Assembly (NCBI GenBank): GCA_041393775.1
Contig: JAWKJM010000009.1
Span: 62,001-126,000 of the forward strand
From: JADKAV01 sp041393775
GTDB taxonomy: Bacteria; Actinomycetota; Actinomycetes; S36-B12; UBA10799
Direction: 5' to 3'
Length of the DNA: 64,000 nucleotides
Position 1 is the stretch's first letter; each line of letters opens with the position of its first letter. The notes under the pieces are model-generated. The model made no database searches and had not been told where the DNA came from. It was given only the letters and a program-made list of their open reading frames with translations. The position numbers and the translations under genes are program-made. Of the stretch, positions 1 through 8,448 are shown piece after piece.

Positions 1-1004
1 CCGCCAGCGGATTCCACGCGATCCACATCCCCGAGGAATACGGTGGCAGCGGTGGCGACAACTTGGCCTCGGCCATCGTCATCGAGGAAGTGGCCAGGGT
101 GTGCGGGTCGTCGTCGTTGATCCCCGCAGTCAACAAGCTCGGCACGACTCCGTTGCTGGTCGGGGGCGACGAGGATCTCAAGGGCCGCTACCTGCCACAG
201 GTCGCCAGCGGCGAGGCGATGTTCAGCTATGCGCTCAGTGAACCGGAGGCGGGCAGCGACGCGGCCAGCATGAAGAGCCGCGCGGTCAAGCAGGGCGAGG
301 TATGGGTGCTCAACGGGGCCAAGCGCTGGATCACCAACGCCGGGGTTTCGAAGTACTACACGGTCATGGCCTCGACGGATCCCGGATCGGGCCCCCGCGG
401 GATCAGCGCCTTCGTCGTGCACGCCGACGATCCCGGGTTCTCGCTCGGGGCCGAGGAGAAGAAGCTGGGCATCAAGGGATCCCCGACCCGCGAACTCTAC
501 TTCGACAACGTGGAACTACCTGCGGATCGCATGATCGGCGAAGAGGGCACCGGATGGGCCACGGCGATGAAGACCCTCGACCTGACCCGCATCTGCATCG
601 GCGCCCAGGCCGTCGGCATTGCGCAGGGCGCTCTGGACCTCGCGATCGACTACGCCAAGGAACGTAAGCAGTTCGGCAAGTCCATCGCGGACTTCCAGGG
701 CATCCAGTTCATGCTCGCGGACATGGCGATGCAGGTCGAAGCGGCGCGCCATCTGGTGTACTACGCCGCGGCGGCCGGCGAGCGCGGTGATGAGCGGACC
801 ACTTTCCTGGGCAGTGCGGCCAAGTGCCTGGCCTCCGACACCGCGATGAAGGTGACCGTCGACGTCGTGCAGATCCTCGGCGGGTACGGGTATGTGAAGG
901 ACTACGCCGCAGAGCGCATGATGCGCGATGCCAAAATCACCCAGATCTACGAGGGCACCAACCAGATCCAGCGGTTGGTGATGGCACGCAACCTGCTGAA
1001 GTAG
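1..1004 (+). CDS. Acyl-CoA dehydrogenase, 5' end cut by the window
   Basis: FAD-dependent alpha,beta-dehydrogenation of an acyl-CoA in the cytoplasm. The frame is open to the window edge (it reads ASGFHAIHIPEEYGG from base 3), so the true start lies upstream and the ATG-like start at 63 is internal. Visible family signatures are YALSEPEAGSDAASM (FAD/substrate region), WITNAG, the C-terminal helices with RKQFGKSIADFQ, and IYEGTNQIQR, whose Glu is at the catalytic-base position of this family. QILGGYGYVKDY precedes it as usual. The resemblance and the neighbours suggest the FadE25 type of mycobacteria. It converges on the LCP gene downstream. Exact chain-length specificity cannot be read from sequence. 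Confidence 0.93.
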   Translation, partial: ASGFHAIHIPEEYGGSGGDNLASAIVIEEVARVCGSSSLIPAVNKLGTTPLLVGGDEDLKGRYLPQVASGEAMFSYALSEPEAGSDAASMKSRAVKQGEVWVLNGAKRWITNAGVSKYYTVMASTDPGSGPRGISAFVVHADDPGFSLGAEEKKLGIKGSPTRELYFDNVELPADRMIGEEGTGWATAMKTLDLTRICIGAQAVGIAQGALDLAIDYAKERKQFGKSIADFQGIQFMLADMAMQVEAARHLVYYAAAAGERGDERTTFLGSAAKCLASDTAMKVTVDVVQILGGYGYVKDYAAERMMRDAKITQIYEGTNQIQRLVMARNLLK

Positions 1005-1139
1005 TCATCGCTGCCGTTGCGGCAAGGTCTGGCCGGTCGGTCATCTGACTCAATGGCGGCCTGCGCGGGCCAACTGCTGGTTCCCGGCTTGCGCCGGGCG
1101 GCCGCCGAGTTGCGATGTGCACCCGGCCTCCGGCCACCG

Positions 1140-2483
1140 CTAGCCACAGACGTCGTCGGCGGTCGTCGGTGCCGCTGATTCGGTCGGATCTTTCACGGAC
1201 ACCTGCGTGATCCCCTTGTAGTCGCTTCCGATGGTCACGCGGAAGGTCGAGCCCAGACCCGGGACCTCCACGGTCGCCGCCCCGGGGAGGGCGGCTTCCA
1301 GCGTCTTCAGGGAGACGTTGTACGCAGGGTCGTACTCGATCGTGGTCGCGCTCAGGGTGCCCGCAACAGGCTGTCCGTAGACCGAGTACCCGGCCCCGGT
1401 GAAGTCCGCGTAGGCCGAGGTTGCGGTCTCACCTGTGCCTAGCAGCGTCACGTTGATGTCCGCAGGTGCAACCTTCACGCGCGGAGCCGACGGCTTGTCC
1501 GGGATCGGGGTGTCGTTGCGCAACGCAGTGAACAAGGCGTCCGACGCCGGGCCGTCCCACGTCACCACATTCCCGATCGCGCCCATTGCCCTCTCGCCGG
1601 TGACCGGCACGGTGCGGAAGGTCACTTGGGAGGGGTCGACCTGGGACAAGCGACGGGTCAGGTCCATCACCTGGGAGTTGCCCAGTGATTGGTCGACCTT
1701 CATGCTGCTCAGGATCGCGTCCACGAACGACGTGGCCCGCACCGGGTCCAGAAGAACCGCCGAGCTGGATGCCTTGCGGACCATGCTTGCCACGAAGCCC
1801 TGCTGGCGTTTCATCCGCCCGATGTCCGCGGTGGGGTCGAACTCCCTGGCCCGCACGTAGGCCAGTGCGTCGCGGCCCTTAAGCGTGGAGCGGCCGGCGG
1901 GCAGTTGCAGGCCCGACGGCGGGTCGTAGATATCCGTGGGCGAGCACACCTCCACGCCGTCGAGGGCGTTCACCATCTTGACGAACCCCGCGAAACTGAC
2001 CTCGAGGTAGTGGTCGATCGTCAGGCCGGTGGACTGTTCGACGGTCTTCACCAGCAAAGGGGCGCCGCCGTACGCATAGGCGCTGTTGAGTTTCTCCTGT
2101 GAGGCTTGGTGGTTGACCCCGGAGGCGTCGGTGTAGGCAGGGATCGTGGCCAGGGAGTCCCGCGGCAGACTCACGACGCTGATGTTGCCGTCGCGGCCGA
2201 GGTGGGCAAGCATCATCGTGTCGGTGCGCTGCCCGTAGACGTCCCACCCGGTGTGCAGACGCCTGACTTGTTTGTCCGAGAGCCCCGCCCGACTGTCAGA
2301 TCCGACGACCAGGAAGGTCATCGGATCGCCGCTGGCCGGCGGTGTGCGCTGCTCTCCGAAAGCATCGATGCGCTGGACCTGGCCGGCGTAGTGCCGGACG
2401 GTGGCCCACGCGGCCCCACTGCTCAACAGAATCGCGGCAGCGGAAAGCGCAGCGAGCAGGCGCACGAGGCGTCGAGACGGCAC
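1140..2483 (-). CDS. LCP (LytR-CpsA-Psr) family wall polymer ligase
   Basis: 447 aa, GTG start (GTGCCGTCT) with a GAAAGGGA-type ribosome site upstream. One N-terminal membrane helix (about residues 8-28) anchors an extracytoplasmic LCP domain. Seen motifs are FLVVGSDSRAG, GQRTDTMMLAHL, VVSLPRDSL, KLNSAYAYGG and GRDALAYVRAREF, which carry the Arg/Asp residues that bind the polyprenyl-pyrophosphate substrate in this family. A LytR_C-type domain follows (about 335-420). LCP enzymes move glycopolymers from lipid carriers to peptidoglycan or arabinogalactan. The gene diverges from a run of glycosyltransferases, which fits ligation of the polymer made next door. A second LCP gene lies at 16261-17670. 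Confidence 0.93.
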   Translation of the reverse strand: MPSRRLVRLLAALSAAAILLSSGAAWATVRHYAGQVQRIDAFGEQRTPPASGDPMTFLVVGSDSRAGLSDKQVRRLHTGWDVYGQRTDTMMLAHLGRDGNISVVSLPRDSLATIPAYTDASGVNHQASQEKLNSAYAYGGAPLLVKTVEQSTGLTIDHYLEVSFAGFVKMVNALDGVEVCSPTDIYDPPSGLQLPAGRSTLKGRDALAYVRAREFDPTADIGRMKRQQGFVASMVRKASSSAVLLDPVRATSFVDAILSSMKVDQSLGNSQVMDLTRRLSQVDPSQVTFRTVPVTGERAMGAIGNVVTWDGPASDALFTALRNDTPIPDKPSAPRVKVAPADINVTLLGTGETATSAYADFTGAGYSVYGQPVAGTLSATTIEYDPAYNVSLKTLEAALPGAATVEVPGLGSTFRVTIGSDYKGITQVSVKDPTESAAPTTADDVCG

Positions 2484-2646
2484 GGGGGGTCCCTTTCATC
2501 AAACGGATTCCACCGTAACTTCGATGAAAGCCAATCCCGGGCAGCGACGTGTCAGCGTGTCCGGGCCGCCGGATTGGCCCTCCGCGCCCAAGCCGGTGCG
2601 CCTGATCCGGCTGGGGTTCGAAGCCCGGGCCCGACCGGATACCGTC

Positions 2647-3645
2647 ATGGTGATGGACCCGATCCCACCTGTGGCCGTGATCATGCCGGTGCTCAATGAA
2701 GAGAGGCACCTGGCCGAGGCAGTCGCCGCCATCACCGCCCAGGACTATCAGGGCGACCTGCAGATCGCCTTGGCGCTCGGACCCTCGACCGACTCCACCG
2801 ATCGGGTTGCGGCGCAGTTGCAGGCCGCCGACCCGCGCATCATCCTCGTCCCCAACCCGGCTGGGAAGACCCCCGCCGGGCTCAATGCCGCCCTGGCCGC
2901 GACGACCCACCCGATCGTGGTCCGGGTGGACGGGCACGCGCTGTTGCCGCCCGACTACGTACGCACCGCCGTCGAGGTCCTCGAACGCACCGGGGCGGAC
3001 AACGTGGGTGGGGTGATGGCAGCAGTCGGGAGCACTGACTTCGAACGGGCGGTTGCCTGCGCGATGCGGTCACGGCTCGGAGTGGGTGCGGCGTCCTTCC
3101 ACACCGGGGGGCAGGAGGGCCCGGCGCTGACCGTGTACCTGGGGGCCTTCCGACGTGCGGCGCTGGAACGGGTCGGTGGGTACGACGAAGCGTACGTCCG
3201 CGCGCAGGACTGGGAGATGAACCATCGGATCCGCGAGACCGGGGGACAGGTCTGGTTCACGCCGGCGATGGAGGTGACGTATCGACCGCGTTCGACGGTT
3301 AGGGCACTTGCCAAGCAGTACCTGCACTACGGCCGGTGGCGCCGGGAGATCATGCGGCAGCACCCGGAGACGGTGAGCCTTCGGTACTTGGCGCCACCGA
3401 TGGCGGTGACCGGGTTGGTGACCAGCGTCTCCGCGGCGGTGATCGGCGGGCTGTCCGGCCGGCGCAAGGCGTGGGTGGCGTGGCTGCCGTCGGCGGTGTA
3501 CACGGGCGCGGTCGTCGTCGGCGGTCTGCTGATCAGTCCGGACGAACCGGCCCGGGTGCGTATGCGGGTTCCGGTGGCGCTGGCGACCATGCACATGAGT
3601 TGGGGAGTGGGATTCCTGACCAGCCCGGCGAATCTGCGCTCATGA
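2647..3645 (+). CDS. Glycosyltransferase family 2, ExoA-like
   Basis: 332 aa from ATG 2647 (MVMDPIPPVAVIMPVLNEE; a second ATG lies at 2653). The reading frame is open back to 2401, but that would overlap the divergent LCP gene and adds arginine-rich low-complexity sequence, so I reject it. A GT-A fold is visible: IMPVLNEERHL, GPSTDSTDRVA, the Asp motif VVRVDGHALLPP, and DWEMNHRIRETGG. Two hydrophobic helices near the C-terminus (LVTSVSAAVIGG and AVYTGAVVVGGLL) suggest membrane association, as in succinoglycan ExoA. The stop overlaps the next glycosyltransferase start (ATGA), so the two are translationally coupled. Confidence 0.9.
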   Translation: MVMDPIPPVAVIMPVLNEERHLAEAVAAITAQDYQGDLQIALALGPSTDSTDRVAAQLQAADPRIILVPNPAGKTPAGLNAALAATTHPIVVRVDGHALLPPDYVRTAVEVLERTGADNVGGVMAAVGSTDFERAVACAMRSRLGVGAASFHTGGQEGPALTVYLGAFRRAALERVGGYDEAYVRAQDWEMNHRIRETGGQVWFTPAMEVTYRPRSTVRALAKQYLHYGRWRREIMRQHPETVSLRYLAPPMAVTGLVTSVSAAVIGGLSGRRKAWVAWLPSAVYTGAVVVGGLLISPDEPARVRMRVPVALATMHMSWGVGFLTSPANLRS

Positions 3646-4661
3646 CCTTCGACGTGAGCGCGGTAGTCTGCGCTTTCGGCGAGGAACCGCACCTGCTCGA
3701 CGTGGTCCGGGCTATCCAGGCCAGCAAGGGTGTCGCGGTCGAGGTGATCGTGGTGGACAACGGCAGTCCGGCGTGTGCGGGCCTGCCGGAGTATGTCCGG
3801 ATCCTCGACCCCGGCGGGAACACCGGTTTCGCAGGCGGCTGCAACCTCGGGGCACGCGCTGCTGACGGATCGACTCTCGTGTTCGTCAACAGCGACGCGA
3901 TCGTCGAGCCAGGCTGCCTGTCCCACCTCCACTCGGCGGTTCACGAACCGGGGGCGGGCCTGGTAGGCGCGACCGTTCTGCTGGCCGATGAACCCGACGT
4001 GGTCAACTCCTGGGGCAATCCGGTGCACCTTCTGGGTTTCTCGTGGGCGGGAGGGTACGGACAGCCCGCCGACGAGGCCCGCGCCGGCGCCCGGGCGAGC
4101 GTGTCCGGAGCCCTTTTCGGGGTACGCCGGCAGGTGTTCCTCGATCTCGGTGGCATGGACCCGACGTTCTTCATGTACGGCGAGGACATCGACCTGTCTT
4201 TTCGTACATGGTTGAGCGGGCTGGGCGTGAACGTGCTTGCCGATGCGCGGGCGTGGCACCACTACGACTTCTCACGCAATCCGCGGAAGATGTACCTGCT
4301 GGAGCGCAACCGCCTGGTCACCATCCTGACCACCTACCGGGGGCGCACCCTGCTGGCGTTGGCACCGCTGATGGTTGCCGCCGAACTTGCTGTGGTGGCG
4401 CACAGTCGAAGGGACGGCTGGCTCGACCAGAAACTGTCCGGGTGGGGCTGGCTGGCCGGTCATCGCAAGTACCTGCGGGCACGCCGCAACCGGGTGCAGG
4501 GGACCCGCCGTGCCGCGGAGGCCAATCTGCTTGGACACCTGACTGTCGCCTTGGACCCGCCGGCCCGGTTCGGCATGGCGATTCCGCCGGCCTGGCAGGC
4601 GGCCATCGACTGGTACTGGCGGCAGGTGGGGACCCGGATCGCGGGGATCCGCACTGGTTGA
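3642..4661 (+). CDS. Glycosyltransferase family 2, rhamnosyltransferase (WbbL)-like
   Basis: 339 aa. The start is the ATG at 3642, which overlaps the previous stop as ATGA; the upstream extension to 3336 is a shadow inside the preceding gene. Family features: VVCAFGEEPHLLDVV, VIVVDNGS, NTGFAGGCNLGA, FVNSDAIVEPG (DxD-like, SDA), FMYGEDIDLSFRTW and the C-terminal HHYDFSRNPRKMYLLERNR. The last two are typical of WbbL/RfbF-like rhamnosyltransferases that add rhamnose to a polyprenyl-linked GlcNAc. The sugar is inferred from family resemblance and from the syntenic position of wbbL in M. tuberculosis. Confidence 0.88.
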   Translation: MTFDVSAVVCAFGEEPHLLDVVRAIQASKGVAVEVIVVDNGSPACAGLPEYVRILDPGGNTGFAGGCNLGARAADGSTLVFVNSDAIVEPGCLSHLHSAVHEPGAGLVGATVLLADEPDVVNSWGNPVHLLGFSWAGGYGQPADEARAGARASVSGALFGVRRQVFLDLGGMDPTFFMYGEDIDLSFRTWLSGLGVNVLADARAWHHYDFSRNPRKMYLLERNRLVTILTTYRGRTLLALAPLMVAAELAVVAHSRRDGWLDQKLSGWGWLAGHRKYLRARRNRVQGTRRAAEANLLGHLTVALDPPARFGMAIPPAWQAAIDWYWRQVGTRIAGIRTG

Positions 4662-4684
4662 GTGCGGGCGGCGTCTACCTTCTC

Positions 4685-4801
4685 TTTGTGACGAAGGTGT
4701 GGTGCCCGTGAGTGCTCTGTGACGAAGGTGAGCGCGGCCCGGGGTCAGACCCGGCACCTTCGTCACAAACCCCCGTCAGGACCTGACACCTTCGTCGCAA
4801 A
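4685..4801. repeat. Family A intergenic palindromic element, copy A1
   Basis: 117 nt with four copies of one core: forward TTTGTGACGAAGGTG (4685-4699) and TGTGACGAAGGTG (4718-4730), then reverse CACCTTCGTCACA (4755-4767) and CACCTTCGTCGCAAA (4787-4801). The outer pair and inner pair form nested inverted repeats. The spacers can themselves fold: GGGTC-A-GACCC lies in the inner loop and GTCAG-gac-CTGAC in the right spacer. The same layout recurs at 11135, 11281, 23140, 42098, 52478 and 60942. It lies between two co-directional genes. With B1 it fills the 400-base gap 4662-5061, in which I see no gene. Confidence 0.9.
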
Positions 4802-4841
4802 CGCGCGGTCGCCGCCCCCAGTCCGGGTCCAGGCCGCCGGC

Positions 4842-4985
4842 GCCTCCATCTCGTGGCCGGGTTGCGTGTTCTGGTCGCATATCGGCCCGCAGATGGAGGC
4901 ATCCGTGCCCCATATGCCGGTTTCGTCATGGTTCTCCCCTCCATCTGCTGGCCGGCGGTGCGTGCCGCGGCCAGCAGATGGAGGG
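4842..4985. repeat. Family B intergenic palindromic element, copy B1
   Basis: 144 nt made of two successive palindromes. The first is imperfect, 4842-4860 with 4883-4900. The second is perfect: CCCTCCATCTGCTGGCCG at 4937-4954 and its exact complement at 4968-4985, 18-bp arms around a 13-nt loop. A 36-nt spacer (4901-4936) separates the two. The copy at 34473-34618 has the same arms, the same 13-nt loop length and the same 36-nt spacer length, although loop and spacer sequences are unrelated. It ends 76 bases before the next start codon, so it would probably be in that gene's leader if the promoter lies upstream. Confidence 0.85.
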
Positions 4986-5061
4986 ACTGGCGCTGCCACA
5001 CCCCGATCGCGGACCACCGACCTGCTCAGTCGGTTGCCGCTCAACGGCTAAAGTCGTGCCA

Positions 5062-8000
5062 ATGGGGCTCAGCGTCGTCGTCGCCTGCCACAACGTGGCG
5101 GAATTCCTGGTGGCCTGCCTGGATTCGCTGCTGGCACAGGAGTTGCCCGCCAGCCAAGTGATCCTGGTCAACGACGGCTCGACCGACGACACCGGCCGGA
5201 TCTGCGAGCGGTACGCCGCCGCGAATCCCGGGTGGCAGGTGGTCGTCGGACCCGGCAGCGGCCCGGGAGGTGCTCGCGACCTCGGACTGGACCACGTCAC
5301 CGAGGAGTACCTGGCATTCGTGGACGGCGATGACGTGGTGCCGCCCGAGGGTTTCCGGGTCCTGCTCGGAACCCTTCTGAAAACCGGGTCGGACATCGCA
5401 TCGGGGGACGTGCTGCGCTACGACGGCGCTCATCTGCTGCCCAGTGGCCCGCACCGCAATGCGATCCTGGCGACCCGGCTGCGCACCACGATCCGGTCGA
5501 CCCCGGCGTTGATCTACGACACCACCAGCTGGAACAAGGTCTTCCGCACGCAGTTCTGGCGAGATGCGGGGCTGCGGTTCCCGGTCGGTGTCACCTATGA
5601 GGATCTTTCGGTCATGATCGCCGCACACATGCAGGCGCGCTCGGTGGATGTCCTGAAGACCCCGGTCTACTGGTGGCGGCGCCGGATCGACTCCAAGGCG
5701 TCGATCACCCAGCGACGGGACGAGATCGACAATCTGCGCGACCGGATGAACGCCATCGCCGAAGTCGAGGCAATGGTCGGCGCGGACGAGTTCCTCAAGC
5801 GCATCCATGACCGGAAGGTGCTCACCTTCGACATCCCCCTCTACACCCCGAACTACCCGGGCGCGGATGCCGACTACCAGCGGCTGTTCCTGGACCTGGT
5901 CGGTGCGTTCGTGCGTGCCGCCGCCCCGGAGGTGATGGCGGAACTGCCCCCGCGCGACCGGCTGCGGTACTGGCTGATCGAACAGGGGAAGCACGAGGAG
6001 TTGCTGGAGTTCCTGGAGTTCGAGCGGGATCCGTACGCAGTGCGCAAGACGGTGCCCGGTGACGGGGTGACATACGCCGACATGCCGTTCTTCGGCGACC
6101 CGGGCATCCCGAAGGAGCTTTACGAATGGGGCAAGGCGCAGCCCGTCGTATCCCAGGTCGAGAAGGCTGAATGGACTGCTGAGGGTCTCGCGGTGTCGGG
6201 GTACGCCTACCTTGACGGAATCGACTCGGGCGGACCGGAAGAACGCAGGTTGCGGATCCGGATCACGGGCGGGGACGAGCCCTTCTGGGTGCCCGTCAAG
6301 TGGCACAACCGCGCGGATCTGACCGCCAAGGAGATGTCCGCCGACGTCACCTACGCCAATGTCGGTCTGTCGTTCACAGTGCCTTTCGACGGGCTTCCCG
6401 CCGAGGGGGTGTTGCGGTGTGACGTGGATGTCGCCGCGCCCGGCGGTCGGCGCCGGGTGCCCCTGGCGGGGACCTACGACGGAGCCGCGCAACTGCCGCG
6501 CCGGGTCGCCCTGCCCGACGGCCGGATCGCCGCCGTGCGCTGGCGCGGCGAGTCCCTCGCCATCGCCGTCTATGCGCCCCGCCCGGTCGTCGCGGGGGTC
6601 GAAGTGCCCGGGGCAGACCGCATCCGGGTCCACTTCGACTCCGCCGAGCCGGGCATCCAGGTCGCGGCCCGGCGCCGGGATGACTTCGAGGAGGTGTCCG
6701 CGCCCCTGGCCGGGACCGTGGAACTGGACTTGTCCACAATGCCGAAACTGGAATCGTCGTCGCAGGTGGAGTTCGACATCCTCCTGCGCAGCGCGGAGCA
6801 GGAGGATCCGGCGCCGGCGATCCTCATGCCAGAGACCGGCGAGGTGCTCGCGACGTTCGGGGACCGGGAGTACTACGCACGGGCCGGGATCACAGGTGGG
6901 CTGCTCGTCACGGTGCGCAGCCCGCGACCGCGGCTGCTGGAGTGGAAGTTGATCAGGCAGGGCTTGCGCCTGCGCGGAGACAAGGCCGGGTCGTTACGCG
7001 CACTCGCACTGGAGAACCGCAACGGTGTTCGCAGCGACTACCCCCTGGAGCGCGAGGGCGAGCAGTGGCAGGTGGTGCTGCCGATCGATGACGCTGCGAC
7101 CGTGGACGGCATCAGTCACCTACCGGCCGGCCGTTGGAGTCTGTTGACCCAGGACGATGTTCCGGTCCATGTCGCCCAGCACGTGCGCGAGCGCATGACC
7201 GAGCCGGACTGGTTGACGGTGGACGGCGTCAAACTCGGGGTCCGTTCCCGGCGCAGCGCCACCGCGTACATCCAGATAGACCCGGCAGGGGACATCGAGC
7301 CCCCCGGGCTGCACGGGCGCAAGGAGATCATCTCCGACTACTACCCGCGCCGACGCGCGAAGCGCATGCGCAAGATCATCCTGTTCGAGAACTGGAAAGG
7401 GAAGCAGTACAGCGACAGCCTGCGGGCCATCGACGAGCAGTTGCGCCGCCGGCGGGATCGCCGCCGCCGTGTTTGGGTGGTGCGTGACCACGGGGTGCGG
7501 ATGCCCGACGGCGTGCAGACCGTCCTGCGCTTCAGTCCCGAGTACTACGACATGCTGGCCCGGGCGCGGTGGGTCGTGTCCAACGACTCGATCGACCCGA
7601 GCTACGTCAAGCGCGACGGCCAGATCTACCTGCAGACCTGGCATGGCACACCCTTGAAGAAGGTCGGTCAGGACATCGAGAAGGTGAACTTCGCGCGTAA
7701 GGGCTATCTGGAGACCTTCGCAGATGAGGCCGCGAAGTGGGACTACTTGGTGAGCCCCAACGCCTACAGTTCCGAGATCATGCGCCGTGCCTTCGGTGTC
7801 GAGCGCGGCCTGCTGGAGACCGGATATCCACGCAACGACATCTTCTACCGGCCCGAACGAGAGGCCCGCGCCGCCGCCGCGAGGAAGCGGATCGGGCTGA
7901 GCCCCGGCCAGAAGGTGATCCTCTACGCACCCACGTGGCGTGATGACCGCTATGACGACCGCGGGCGGTACATCTTCGACCTGAAACTGAACATGGACGC

Positions 8001-8448
8001 CTTGCGCGAGCGGTTCGGGTCCAGCCATGTGCTCCTGTTGCGCGGGCATCACCTTCTCGCCACCCGCGCCGGCATCCCGGCCGAAGGGGGGTTCGTGCGC
8101 AACGTGTCGACGTATCCCGACATTGCCGATCTCTACCTCATCGCCGACGTGCTGGTCACCGACTACTCCTCCGTCATGTTCGACTTCGCGAACTCGGGTC
8201 GGCCGATGTTGTTCTTCACCTGGGACCTCGACGACTACCAGGACCGGGTCCGGGGGCTGTATTTCGACCTCACCGCGGACCCGCCCGGGCCGATCTGCCG
8301 AACGTCCCTGGAGGTGCTCAGCGCCATCGAGCAGCTCCCCGACGTCGAGCAGGAGTATGCCGGGGCGTATGGCCGGTTCCGGGAGCAGTTCTGCGCTTGG
8401 GATGACGGCAACGCTGCAGCCCGGGTGATCGATGCAGCCCTGCGCTGA
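5062..8448 (+). CDS. GT2 / CDP-glycerol glycerophosphotransferase (TagF-like) fusion
   Basis: 1128 aa from ATG 5062 (MGLSVVVACHN); GTG 5056 is an alternative and no strong ribosome site separates them. N-terminal GT2 domain (about 1-230): VVVACHNVAEFL, ILVNDGSTDDTG and AFVDGDDVV. A middle region (about 380-740) is beta-rich and unassigned. The C-terminal domain (about 770-1125) is a TagB/TagF-type polymerase: YLQTWHGTPLKKVG, SPNAYSSEIMRRAF, ILYAPTWRDD, LLLRGHH and DVLVTDYSSVMFDF. This type moves glycerol-phosphate (or a similar polyol-phosphate) from its CDP form to a lipid-linked chain at the inner membrane face. One protein may therefore add a sugar and a polyol phosphate to the same polymer. 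The stop overlaps the next gene by 17 bases. Confidence 0.9.
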   Translation: MGLSVVVACHNVAEFLVACLDSLLAQELPASQVILVNDGSTDDTGRICERYAAANPGWQVVVGPGSGPGGARDLGLDHVTEEYLAFVDGDDVVPPEGFRVLLGTLLKTGSDIASGDVLRYDGAHLLPSGPHRNAILATRLRTTIRSTPALIYDTTSWNKVFRTQFWRDAGLRFPVGVTYEDLSVMIAAHMQARSVDVLKTPVYWWRRRIDSKASITQRRDEIDNLRDRMNAIAEVEAMVGADEFLKRIHDRKVLTFDIPLYTPNYPGADADYQRLFLDLVGAFVRAAAPEVMAELPPRDRLRYWLIEQGKHEELLEFLEFERDPYAVRKTVPGDGVTYADMPFFGDPGIPKELYEWGKAQPVVSQVEKAEWTAEGLAVSGYAYLDGIDSGGPEERRLRIRITGGDEPFWVPVKWHNRADLTAKEMSADVTYANVGLSFTVPFDGLPAEGVLRCDVDVAAPGGRRRVPLAGTYDGAAQLPRRVALPDGRIAAVRWRGESLAIAVYAPRPVVAGVEVPGADRIRVHFDSAEPGIQVAARRRDDFEEVSAPLAGTVELDLSTMPKLESSSQVEFDILLRSAEQEDPAPAILMPETGEVLATFGDREYYARAGITGGLLVTVRSPRPRLLEWKLIRQGLRLRGDKAGSLRALALENRNGVRSDYPLEREGEQWQVVLPIDDAATVDGISHLPAGRWSLLTQDDVPVHVAQHVRERMTEPDWLTVDGVKLGVRSRRSATAYIQIDPAGDIEPPGLHGRKEIISDYYPRRRAKRMRKIILFENWKGKQYSDSLRAIDEQLRRRRDRRRRVWVVRDHGVRMPDGVQTVLRFSPEYYDMLARARWVVSNDSIDPSYVKRDGQIYLQTWHGTPLKKVGQDIEKVNFARKGYLETFADEAAKWDYLVSPNAYSSEIMRRAFGVERGLLETGYPRNDIFYRPEREARAAAARKRIGLSPGQKVILYAPTWRDDRYDDRGRYIFDLKLNMDALRERFGSSHVLLLRGHHLLATRAGIPAEGGFVRNVSTYPDIADLYLIADVLVTDYSSVMFDFANSGRPMLFFTWDLDDYQDRVRGLYFDLTADPPGPICRTSLEVLSAIEQLPDVEQEYAGAYGRFREQFCAWDDGNAAARVIDAALR

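Noticed and set aside
1083..1098. CCCGGC-ttgc-GCCGGG as a terminator between acyl-CoA dehydrogenase and LCP
   Set aside because: Only 6 bp with no T tract, common by chance at this GC; too weak to list.
2401..2646. Longer N-terminus for the first GT2 gene
   Set aside because: It would overlap the start of the divergent LCP gene and encodes arginine-rich sequence not found in the family; ATG 2647 directly precedes the GT2 fold.
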